From positions 4,336,861 through 4,400,860 of the forward strand of contig CM073534.1 in the NCBI GenBank assembly GCA_037074615.1: a stretch of DNA of 64,000 nucleotides, given 5' to 3'. The number at the start of each line of letters is the position of its first letter. Positions within the stretch are counted from its first letter, which is position 1. Below the pieces are notes generated by a model. That model was not told the origin of the DNA. It worked only from the letters and a program-made list of their open reading frames with translations, and did no database searches. The position numbers and the translations under genes were made by a program. Shown in pieces: positions 37,315-48,239 of the stretch. The DNA is from Leucaena leucocephala. Taxonomy: Eukaryota; Streptophyta; Magnoliopsida; Fabales; Fabaceae.

Positions 37315-39030
37315 TGTTGGAAATTGTGCCCTAGGGGCCAATCATTGTTTTATGAACATTGTTGATTTATGAATTTATTAATTGTGTTATCATATTATTT
37401 GCATGTTTACTGTGATGAGCATCCTTGGATAACTCATGATCTTATCCTAAATGTCCTTGGTCGGTCATCTATGTGGGAGCAGAGATGAAATAAGACCAGT
37501 ATGACTTTGAAGATGTATAGAGATATAAATCAAAGTCATAGCCACATGTAAGAGTACAAGGTGTTGGACTGACCCGCTATGAGAGAGCTGCATGGGTTAA
37601 GTCATAAGCTTCTCTCATATACAAACCATGTCACTATGCCCTTTGACCTGTGATCATCATGGATTCCTACATGACAAACGCTCAGCTTTGACCTAGTCAA
37701 AAGTCACTTTTGACCGAGTGATCTTAAAGACTATGTTCGGGCTTAGTGGTTTTCCGTGCGGAGGAATGTGAATGGTTAAGATGGAATTTGTCCCTCACAT
37801 TCGTAGAGAGATATTACTGGGCCCCTCGATGAGTGAGTATAAGAAATATATGGCCATACTGTAATGGAAAGGTAGTTCCATTTCTATAGTAAGACTACTC
37901 AGGGATCGAGAAAGTAACGGTCAGGAATAGGAGGATGACATTCTCCATGCCTCATCCATGACCAAAATATCGTGTGACAAAAGGGATATGATATGGTTGT
38001 ATAAAAGGTTACATCGATCCTCATATGATTTGGGTAGTCGTGATGTCTTGCTAGAGACGGCTTGCGACTTGTGAGTCAGTATAGTAAATGGCCTACTGCC
38101 AACTTCATATGGGCCTACAGGGTTGCACACAAAATAGCCCAACACGAGCTATGATGTCTAGATTCAATGAATGATCCAGGGTGGATGTATATATTTATTT
38201 ATATTTATATTCGTATATATATTATATATAAGAGATAGTTACAATGTTTAATTTATAAGGATAAATTAAATCTCTATCACGTTTGAATTTGAAATTCAAA
38301 TTGATATGATATCTCATATAAGAGATATTTACAAGATTTAATTTATAAGGATAAAATTAAATCTCTATCACGTTTGAATTTGACATTCAAATTGATATGA
38401 TATCTCAAATTTGATTTATGAGAATAAATCAAATGTAATTCTGTCTTATCTTTATTTTAAATTAAATAAATGGGTGAATTAAATCTATGGGATGGATTTA
38501 ATACAAACACTATTTATTTAATTAGTTTCTTATCAAATTATACAATATATGATATTGTATTAATTTCGGAATTAATATAGATTAATTCCAAAAATCCAAG
38601 TCTATGGTAACACGCATAGTATCCTATATATATGATATTTAGGAGCTACGGTTGGGACAGAAAAAAAAGCGAACGGGAATTCGCAAAAGGTTTACAGATA
38701 AGAAACTGTCAAAATAGAGACGGAGAGGATGAATTCTTGAGAAAGCCCTGGAGGAACAAGAGACGCTAGCACGTCGTTCGTGGTTGGAACGCTGTTCGTG
38801 TGGATACCAGTAGAGGAAGCTGACCTGAGTCATCGACTTCTTGCGATTAGAAAGGGAGCGCAAGCCACGGAGAGAAGCTGTGAACGTCTTGACCAGAAGC
38901 TGTGGAAGTTGCTGAGGAACACTGAGGGTAATGCTTCTTCCCACTTGACTTAAACACATACGGTAGATCCTGGCAAGGAATGGAAAAAATTTTAAGTTAA
39001 TTTTCGCTGTGTGTCTTCCAATTCCTTACA
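37315..39030 (+). repeat. Copia C1 3' LTR (1716 bp)
   Basis: Begins TGTTGGAAATTGTGCCC after a polypurine tract and ends CCAATTCCTTACA. Contains a ~90-bp tandem duplication (38231-38406). Compared with the C2 LTR (42760-44396) it has about 100 bp more near 38820-38930. The bases after it are not a genomic duplication but an inverted copia leader (39031). Confidence 0.87.
38231..38406. repeat. ~90-bp tandem duplication inside the C-family LTR
   Basis: AGAGATA(G/T)TT starts at 38231 and 38321; each unit carries TTTAATTTATAAGGATAAA, CTCTATCACG and the near-palindrome TTTGAATTTGAAATTCAAA. The same duplication is in the C2 LTR (about 43698-43875), so it predates the split of the two copies. Confidence 0.8.
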
Positions 39031-39955
39031 GTCTGGGGCAGCGGCCTGAGAATTTTTTTTTTCATAAATAATCACGAATCTGAATTTATTTTTCTTAGAC
39101 CCCATCAATATTAATTGATCAAATCAAAACACATGCACCACCGATTTCAAGTCCCTTTCAGATTCCTTATATGTCATACATAAAACGGATTCCTTATATG
39201 TCACACATAAAATGCATGTTATCATATGATCGGCTACAACTAACACATATAATATGAATCAATAATCAACCTAACTTAAACATAAAACGACATGGCTCTG
39301 ATACCACTGTAAGGAATTGGAAGACACGCAGCAGAAATTAACTTAAAAAAATTTCATTCCATGCCAGGATCTACCATATGTGTTTAAGTCAAGTGGAAAG
39401 AAGTATTACCCTCAGTATTTAGTCGTGACTTTCTCAGCTTCTGGTGGCGACGTCCACAGCATCTCTCTACGGCTCGTGATCTCTTTTTGATTGCAAGAAG
39501 TCGATGACTCATGTCGGCTTCATCTACTGGTATCCACACGAACAGCGTTCCAACCACGAATGACGTGCTAGCGTCTCTTGTTCCTCCAGGGCTTTCTCAA
39601 GAATTCGTCCTCTCTGTCTCTATTTTGACAGTTTCTTATCTGCAAACCTTTTGCAGATTCTCCTTCGGCCTTTCTGTGTTCCATGTATTTTCAAAATGTA
39701 GCTCCTAAAGTCAGATATATAGGATTCTATGCGTTTTTCTCTAACGAATTGGATTTTGGAGTTAATCTTATATTAATTTTGAATATAATACAATATCATA
39801 TATTGTATAATTTGATAAGAAACTAATTAAATAAATAATATTTATATTAAATCCGTCCCATAGATTTAATTCACCTATTTATTTAACTTAAAATAAAGAT
39901 AAGACTGAACTATATTTGATTTATTCTCATAAATCAAATTTAAGAATAAATCAAA
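39031..39955 (-). mobile_element. Inverted copia leader, primer-binding site and partial LTR
   Basis: Read on the minus strand: a partial C-family LTR (39955 to 39308) ending TTCCTTACA, then TGGTATCAGAGCC (complement to initiator tRNA-Met, 39294-39306), then a 260-bp leader that ends at 39031, directly against the U5 end of the C1 3' LTR. The LTR is cut at about 39955, where plus-strand pol of C2 begins. The leader has two copies of a GGATTCCTTATATGTCA-type word near 39165-39210. Confidence 0.85.
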
Positions 39956-42745
39956 TATCTATAATGATATTTTCTATGCTCATGGTGATTTGCATGTTGA
40001 TTATTACATATTAAATTTGAAACAACCCAATCATAGAAATATCTATAACATAACGGCCACAAGGGTCAAACCAAACGATTTGAATCCGACATACCTCTGG
40101 CACTGTCGTCTGGGTCACATAAATAAGAAACACATTTCCAAACTCCATCAAGATGGATTTCTCAACTCATATAATTTTGAATCATATGACACTTGCGAGT
40201 CTTGCTTGTTAGGAAGGTGACAAAGTCACCTTTCACTGGGCACAGTGGGAGGGCCACTGATTTATTGGGCCTTATACATACAGATGTGTGTGGACCGATG
40301 AACATAAATGCCAGAGGAGGTTATTCGTACTTCATAACATTCATAGATGATTTTAGTAGATATGGGTACATCTATCTGATAAAGCATAAATCTGAGTCTT
40401 TTGAAATATTCAAAATATTTCAAAATGAAGTACAAAACCAGCTTGGCAAAACAATTAAAGCCCTTCGATCTGATCGGGGTGGTGAATATTTGAGCCAACA
40501 TTTCATTGATCATCTTAAGAGTTGTGGGATAGTCTCACAATTGACTCCTCCAGGGACACCACAATGGAATAACATTTCTGAACGGAAGAATCGAACACTA
40601 TTAGATATGGTTCGATCTATGATGAGTCAAACAGATCTTCCACCCTCTTTTTGGGGCCATGCCCTAGAGACAGCTGCGTTCACACTCAATCGTATTCCAT
40701 CTAAGGCAATTGAAAAGACTCCGTATGAGATATGGACTAGGAGGATGCCTAGTTTGTCTTTCCTCAAGATTTGGGGATGCGAGGTCTATACTAAGCAACA
40801 AGCCTCAGACAAATTAGCGCCCAAATCCTCAAACTACCTTTTTGTGCGATATCCTAAGGAAACCAAGGGATACTATGTCTATAACCCTGCTGATAACAAA
40901 GTGTTTATTGTCACAAATGGTATCTTTCTCGAATCAGAATTTATCTCTAAAAGAACTAGTGGGAGAAAGGTATACCTCGAAGAAGTTTGAGAGCCACAAG
41001 ACACCATAAAACTGTAGATGGAAAATAAAGAAGACTCACAACAAGTTGTTGAGACTCCTCAAGTTACCCAAGGTCCACAGAAATCTAATAGGACACGACT
41101 TCAGCCTCAGAGATATGGATTTCTAATTTCTGACAGTCGTGATGTGTTGCTCATTGAGTATAATGAGCCGACTACCTATCGAGAAGCTATAGTGGGACCA
41201 AACTCTAAAAAATGGCTTAATGCTATGAAGTCTAAGATGCAATCCATGTACGACAATCAGGTTTGGACCTTAGTCGACCCACCTGAAGGTGTAAAAACTG
41301 TCGGGTGCAAGTGGGTTTTTAAAGAGAAAACTGACATGGATGGCAATGTAAATGTCTTCAAGGCACGACTGGTTGCAAAAGGATTTACTCAAACTCATGG
41401 TATAGACTATGATGAGACCTTTTCCCCAGTTGTAATGGCCAAATCAATTAGAATCCTCTTTGCCATAGCAGCATATTATGACTATGAAATATGGCAGATA
41501 GATGTCAAGACAACCTTCATTAATGGAGAGCTCCTTGAGGATGTGTACATGACACAACCTGAAGGGTTTGTGCGTTCTGAGGACTCTGGTAAAGTGTGCA
41601 AGCTTCAAAGGTCCATTTATGGACTGAAGCAAGCCTCTTGGAGTTGGAATCATCGTTTTAATGTAGTCAAAGAGTTTGGATTTCTTCAAAACATTGATGA
41701 ACCTTGTGTGTACAAGAAGGTTAGTGGGAGCACATTTGTGTTTTTGGTACTCTATGTCGATGGCATCCTACTTATTGGAAATGACATTCCTACCTTACAG
41801 ATCTTCAAGTCTTGGTTAGGAAAGTCTTTCTTGATGAAAGACTTGGGTGAAACCACTTACATCCTAGGAATCAGGATCTATAGAGATAGATCTAAAAGAC
41901 TTCTAGGACTCAATCAGAGTACATAAATAGACAAAATACTACATAGGTTCAGTATGCACGAATCAAAGAGGGGTTTCATACCCATGTCTCATGGTATTCA
42001 CCTCAGCAAAGATCTGTGTCCTAGTACATCTGATCAGCGAGGTCACATGAGTAAAGTTCTATATGCCTCGGCCATAGAATTTATCATGTACGCCATGTTA
42101 TGTACTTGACCAGATGTCTCGTTTGCCTTAAGTATGACTAGCAGATATCAAGAGGACCCTAGTGAGGGTCATTGGACTGCTGTTAAGAATATCCTTAAGT
42201 ACTTAAGAAGGACTAAGGACTTATTTTTGGTCTATGGTGGATTAGATGACGAACTCTGTGTACCTGGTTACACATATGCCAGTTTCCAAATTGACTAGGA
42301 CGACCAAAAATCGCAGTCTGGATATATATTCCTCCTCAATAATGGAGCAGTAAGCTGGAAGAGCTTTAAGCAGGGCACTGTAGCAGATTTTGCAATGGAA
42401 GCTGAGTATATAGCAGCATCTGATGCAGCTAAGGAAGCTGTTTGGATCAGGAAGTTCATCACGGAACTAGGGGTGATAACTACCATCTCAAATCCAATAA
42501 CTTTGCTCTATGACAATAGCAATGCCATTGCACAGGCCAAAGAGCCTAGGTCATATCAAAGGACCAAGCATATACTCAGGCAATTTCATCTCATCAGAGA
42601 AATCAACGATAGAGGTGATATAAAAATATGCAAAGTAGCAGGAGAAGATAATGTTGCTGATCCTCTAACAAAGCTGCTTGTGCAGGCAAAGCATGAGTGT
42701 CATGTTAGGTCAATTGGAATTAGTCAAATTAATGATTATACCTAG
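39956..42745 (+). pseudogene. Copia C2 pol remnant (integrase-RT-RNase H)
   Basis: Starts within the pre-integrase region about 60 bp later than C1 and ends DYT-stop at 42745. A one-base loss near 40216 shifts the frame just after CESCLLG. Integrase D-D-E segments are HTDVCGP, RSDRGGEYLS and ISERKNRTLL. Reverse transcriptase is well kept to 41926 but the active site reads LYVDGILL (Asp to Gly, about 41760). Stops at 40988, 41015 and 42296 are CGA, CAG and CAG in C1. The TGA at 42109 is shared with C1. RNase H end: EYIAASDAAKEAVWIRKF and DNVADPLTKLLV. Confidence 0.9.
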
Positions 42746-42759
42746 TGCAAGTAGGAGGT

Positions 42760-44396
42760 TGTTGGAAATTTTGCCCTAGGGGCCAATCATTGTCTTATGA
42801 ACGTTGTTAATTTATGAATTTATTAATTGTGTTATCATATTATTTGCATGTTTACTATGATGACCATCCTTGGATAACTCATGATCTTATCCTAAATGTC
42901 CTTGGTCGGTCATCTATGCGGGAGCAGAGATGAAATAAGACTAGTATAACTTTGAAGATGTATAGAGATATAAATCAAAGTCATAGGCACTTGTAAGAGT
43001 ACAAGGTGTTGGACTGACCCGCTATGAGAGAGCTGCATGGGTTATGTCATAAGCTTCTCTCATATACAAACCATGTCACTATGCCCTTTGACCTGAGATC
43101 ATCATGGATTTCTACATGATAAACGCTCAGCTTTGACCTAGTCAAAAGTCACTTTTGACCAAGTGATCATAAAGACTATGTTCGGGCTTAGTGGTTTATG
43201 TGCGGAGGAATGTGAATGGTCAAGATGGAATTTGTCTCTTACATTCATAGAGAGATATTACTGGGTCCCTCGATGAGTGAGTCTGAGAAATGTATGGCCA
43301 TACTGTAATGGAAAGGTAGTTCCATTTCTATAGTCAGACTACTCAGGGATCGAGAAAGTAACGGTCAGGAATAGGAGTATGACATTCTCCATGTCTCATC
43401 CATGACTAAAATATCGTGTGACAAAAGGGATATGATATGGTTGTATAAAAGGTTACATCGTTCATCGATCCTCATATGATTTGGGTAGTCGTGATGTCTT
43501 GCTAGAGACGGCTTGCAACTTGTGAGTCAGTATAGTAAATGGCCCACTGCCAACTTCATATGGGCCAACAGGGTCGCACACAAAATAGCCCAACACGAGC
43601 TATGATGTCCAGATTCAATGAATGATCCAGGGTGGATGTATTTATTTCTTTATATTTATATTCGTATATATATAAATTCGTATATATATTATATATAAGA
43701 GATAGTTATAAGATTTAATTTATAAGGATAAATTAAATTTTTATCACGTTTGAATTTGAAATTCAAATTGATATGATATCTCATATAAGATATATTTACA
43801 AGATTTAATTTATAAGGATAAAATTAAATCTCTATCACGTTTGAATTTGAAATTCAAATTGATATGATATCTCAAATTTGATTTATGAGAATAAATCAAA
43901 TGTAATTCCGTCTTATCTTTATTTAAATTAAATAAATGGGTGAATTAAATCTGTAGGACGGATTTAATACAAATACTATTTATTTAATTAGTTTCTTATC
44001 AAATTAAACAATATATGATATTGTATTAATTTCAGAATTACTATAAGATTAATTCCAAAAATCCAAGTCTGTGGTAACATGCATAGCATCCTATATATAT
44101 GATATTTAGGAGCTACGGTTGTGACAGAAAAAAAGTGTGAACGGGAATCCACAAAAGATTTGCAGATAAGAAACTGCCAAAATAGAGACAGAGAGGACGA
44201 ATTCTTGAGTAAGCCCTGGAGGGACAGGAGGCGCTAGCACGTCATTTGTGGTTGGAACGCTGTTCGTGTGGATACCAGTAGAGGATACTGAGGATAATAC
44301 TTCTTTTCACTTAACTTAAACATATACAGTAGATCCTGGCAGGGAATGAAAAAATTTTTAAGTTAATTTCTGCTGCGTGTCTTCCAATTCCTTACA
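42760..44396 (+). repeat. Copia C2 3' LTR (1637 bp)
   Basis: Starts TGTTGGAAATTTTGCCC and ends CCAATTCCTTACA. It lacks a ~100-bp segment present in the C1 LTR near its 3' part (after 44285). The following bases GTATG do not match GTTAC before C1 (34391-34395), so the C1-C2 block lacks a clean flanking duplication. Confidence 0.87.
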
Positions 44397-44435
44397 GTAT
44401 GATGAATAAAAATTTACCGATCTTTATGGATCTGA

Positions 44436-44672
44436 AAAACTTGTTAGGTAGTTAATATGATTGAATCTAACCAGCTATATATCTAGCCAATGTCTCCTAT
44501 TGGTGAGTACACATGCTTAGTTTATTATACACTACTACTTATGATATTCTACCTTCTTCATTCCATTGGATCTTATAGTCCAATTTCATACGGATGGACT
44601 CATGTATAATAAACTAAGCATGTACTAGACATGTCATCGACATATGGTGGTCGAATCATATTAACAAGTTTA
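44436..44672. repeat. Long imperfect inverted repeat (fold-back)
   Basis: AAAACTTGTTA at the left pairs with TAACAAGTTT at the right; GTTAATATGATT with AATCATATTAAC; and a perfect 19-bp inner pair lies at 44512-44530 and 44604-44622. The loop is about 70 bp. No coding content. Could be a MITE or a decayed tail-to-tail duplication. Confidence 0.75.
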
Positions 44673-45439
44673 GCCAGTATCTAGATGTCATAAAGACATA
44701 TCCAGATTTATTTACTATATCTCTACTTCACCTTCTAGCTAATTTAATTAAATTAGGTAATAGGTCCTAAATTAACCAAGTATCTCCACTAAAAAAAATA
44801 TTTTACAGTTAAAAGGAAGATTTATTAGTCAAAATTAACTTCTTGAACATATGGGCCAATATGTTACGATTTATAAACTTCTTGATGACTTCTAATTTTA
44901 TCATATTATTTTCTATCTATTTCAAAGAAGTTATTATGTTTAATAGGTATTATTAAAATAGTTTTGCTCATTTTATGCTTTAATTGATTATGTAAATTAA
45001 ATAATTATTTTTTTTGTGTTTTTATTCATTTTATGATTTCTCTTGATTAAATTGATTTGCATAAAGGTATTTTATTTTTATATATTTTAGAAAATTGGAA
45101 CAAATAAATAAATGATGCTAGAGTCATATCAACTAGTATACAATTATATTACATGAGGAAGGTTAATTGAGGAATTGCCAAATTGAAGGAGGAAATTAAA
45201 TATCTAATTAGAGAAAATAAAAATACCTCCAATAATATTATATTATATTAATTCAATTCTTAATATAATATAATATTATATCATTATTATGTTGATTTAA
45301 TATTATTTGTATTAATTCAAAGATAATTTTTTAATATCTAATATTTGAATTTAATTAAAGGATAATAGATAATGATATTATCTTTTCCTATTTCTTATTA
45401 ATTATTTTATCTCATTTATCCTATTACTTTTTATTTGAA
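44673..45439. other. AT-rich sequence, nothing recognised
   Basis: No gene or paired repeat found; may be the start of the gypsy LTR that follows. Confidence 0.4.
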
Positions 45440-46560
45440 TTGTTTTTAGGACATTTGAGTTAAAAGGATTATTTTTGGAGATGTTAAAAAATATGACAAC
45501 TTGGAAGGATAATGGAAGATAAATCAAGGATAAATTGTCATCTTTCAGAAACTCAATCAGTGAAGAGTCTCACATTAGCAAGGAAGACACCAAAACTATA
45601 GCCTAAGGCTATATAAAGGACCCTAAGACTCCTCCATTGAATAGACCATCTCACTCACAATCATGCCATCTCTTGTCTCTTCTGTTGTTCTCTTACTTTT
45701 ATTCATAATTGTGTCATCTAGCAATATGAGTGGCTAGTTCTCCTCTATCTTGAGGATGAGGTTGTAGGCCTGAGCTTTATGTTCTTATTATTTAGGAATT
45801 GTAATAGCTTTTATAAAGATTTGATATTTTATTTTCAAGTTTTAATATTTCCTGAGTCTCTAGAATTTTGAAGACATGCTTATAAACCTATTTGTTTATT
45901 TTTAAATAAATTTGTGATCAAACTATTGTGGTCCTTTTATCAATTTTGATTTTTTGTTCTTTATTCACATATTTATTCCTCTTATATATGTTCTCATCAC
46001 TTATTCTTAAAGTTCTTTTTCAATTGTGTAGTTGAACATATTATTCAAAGGATTTTGTTAGAAACCCTACAAGGAATTTTCGGTGAAAGTTCTTAATTTT
46101 CTTAGAGGATAGTTCATACTAGTATTAGGATAGTAAGCTAATTGGTTCTTAAATAATTATTTATGAATTAAATTCATTATAGGGTTCTAGTTTTTTTGGA
46201 ATAAATAATTAGACTCAGGTTTTTTAGGGTTCTCCCTTTTGACTTAGCTATTATTTTCTTTTATAACTCCGATATTATTTGTAAGTAATGATAGCCGAAG
46301 CTGTCCATCTTTGGGAAGCCCCATTATACTGGTAATTATTTCTAATCACTCTATACTTTGTTTACCTTTTGAGATTATCCCCATATCGAACTAAACTTCT
46401 TCTCTTCTCTTATCTCCTATTTAATCACTTGAATTCAACAAGAGTTAAACCATGTATTGACTCTCCCTTAAGATCGACCTAGGGTTAGCTTCTATACACA
46501 TAGGGTCAAAACTAATAATTAATTTGAGCGCCAACGATAGGCAATATCAAATTTTGGCAC
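45440..46560 (+). repeat. Probable Athila-like gypsy 5' LTR and primer-site region
   Basis: Has a TATA box (GGCTATATAAAGG near 45610), a leader with CAATCATGCCATCTC, GAGTGGCTAG and a long T-rich stretch, and a 3' edge with GATCGACCTAGG (about 46470), followed by GAGCGCCAACGATAGGC and TTTTGGCACC near 46525-46560. This order matches Athila/Tat-type gypsy LTR-primer-site regions. The left edge is unknown and no partner LTR was found. Confidence 0.55.
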
Positions 46561-46701
46561 CTTACTATTTTTTATTCTTGGTTCTTAATTTTATACACTT
46601 AGGGTTAAACTTTTGGCATTGAGGAGTCAATTGCCTTGATTCTTAGTTAATTATTGTTATTTTTATTCTGCTTTTATCTGTACTTGCTATTTTTCTTGTG
46701 C

Positions 46702-47705
46702 ATGACTAGGAGCAAGAATATTATACTACTGCTTGCTTACTCTGATCCTGAAAAATTACTGAAACAAGAAGGAAGATACTTGAGAAGATTGAGCATACAT
46801 CGGATAAAACTAGTACTAAAGCTAGTTCATTTACAAGACCTATAAGGGAAAGTTTAGTGAAGAACTATATAAAAGTTTATAATAATATCATGGAATTGGC
46901 TAATGAGAACAATCAAAATAATAGGCCACCTAATAGAGGAAGAGGTAGGCCCAATAATGAAGAAAGGCATAAGAATCATATCCCACAAAATGAAGAGGCC
47001 CCTAAAAGACGCATTATTAAGGAAATGACTACTTCTAATGCAAAATTTTTTTCTTTTAATAATGCTTTCCCTGATTTTACTAATGATTTTAAAATTAATA
47101 GACATTTACTGCACAATCTACCCAAGTTTCATGGTGCTATAGGTGTAGACCTGTATGCTCACTTGAAGAGCTAACATAGATGACGTCCAATGGAAAGTTT
47201 TCCACCTCACCTTAGAAGGAAAAGCATGACCTAGTACATGTTACTACCTAGGTACTCACCCAATGCATATCAATCGTGGGAGAATTTGAAGAGTTCATTC
47301 CTAGATAAATATTTCCCTTTATCCATAATATTTGCCATGTAAAAAGAAATTTATAGGGTTAAGTAGGATGTGATGAATCATTCTATGACTGCTAGAATCG
47401 CTTCCAAGATATTGTAGACAAATGTTTGTATCATCAAATTGTAGATGAATTCCTAATCCTATACTTTAGTAAAGGACTCTTGCCCTAGGATGCAAAAATT
47501 CTAAATGATATTGCAAATGGTTTCATAGATGACATGTTCATTAAAGATGTATGGGAGATGACAAAAAATAGCAATAAACAAAGAGCAGTTTGGTCTATTT
47601 ATTGTCAGAGCAATGCATAAGATGAGTGCTACATGAAATCCACTGCTTGTCAAACTTGCCAGTGACATGGAAAGATTAACCAAACAAATAACAATGTAAA
47701 CGTAC
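46702..47705 (+). pseudogene. Athila-like gypsy gag, truncated by copia B
   Basis: ATG at 46702 gives MTRSKNIILLLAYSDPEKLL, the usual Athila gag opening. Further pieces: RPPNRGRGRPNNEERH; then FKINRHLLHNLPKFHGAIGVDLYAHLKS, the conserved gag core; then SFLDKYFPLS, ESFYDC-NRFQDI, YFSKGLLP, LNDIANGFI and ERLTKQITM. Frameshifts and stops separate them. Protein similarity ends by about 47705; copia gag starts at 47732. Confidence 0.8.
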
Positions 47706-47731
47706 AAGTGAACTTATGCTGAGTACTAATA

Positions 47732-48170
47732 GTTCCTCCACAATGATCCATGAACTGAAGGAAGCCAAACATAATCTATCTGACGAACAATAAGTGCAAG
47801 CTGTCATCAGATCACTCCCTGCCAGTTGGGAGCACATGAAAGTTAATCTGACCCATAATAAAAATATCATTACTTTTAGTGATGTAGCTAAGCATTTGGA
47901 GCTAGAGGATGAACGCCTGGAGAATTATAAAGCCACTCGACAAGCCTATTTGACTGAAGGTGCTGGTCCTTCCCAATAAAAACCTGAATCCAAAAAGGAC
48001 AAGAAATCTCAAAAAAATGGGAAGAAAGGCAGTCCTCCACCCAAGAAGGGCAAGCAACAGTTCAAGAAGAATGGAAAGAAAGGAGGCAAGAAAAATCTAG
48101 ACCTAAAGAAGGTCAAATGCTTTGCCTGCCAGAAAATGGGACATTTCGCACGTGACTATTCTAAATAGGC
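47732..48170 (+). pseudogene. Copia B gag, C-terminal part
   Basis: Reads STMIHELKEAKHNLSDEQ-stop-VQAVIRSLPASWEHMKVNLTHN and so on, a lysine-rich segment, then the zinc knuckle CFACQKMGHFARDYSK, where the last ligand Cys is Tyr. Two more stops follow. Confidence 0.8.
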
Positions 48171-48239
48171 CGAGAGCGAAAAGGTAACAGTGAATTATGT
48201 GGATCACATGTCTCATTTGTTTCTAGCACTATTTTTCTG

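Larger units (their letters stand above)
34396..39030 (+). mobile_element. Ty1/copia element C1, gag and protease missing
   Basis: Consists of 45 bp of LTR start (34396-34440), a pol remnant (34441-37300), a polypurine tract (AGTGGGAGG) and a full 3' LTR (37315-39030). The first 45 bp match the start of the 3' LTR except for one base, then jump into the region before integrase. Gag, protease and the primer site are gone. Close relative of C2 (39956-44396). Different family from A and B. Confidence 0.87.
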
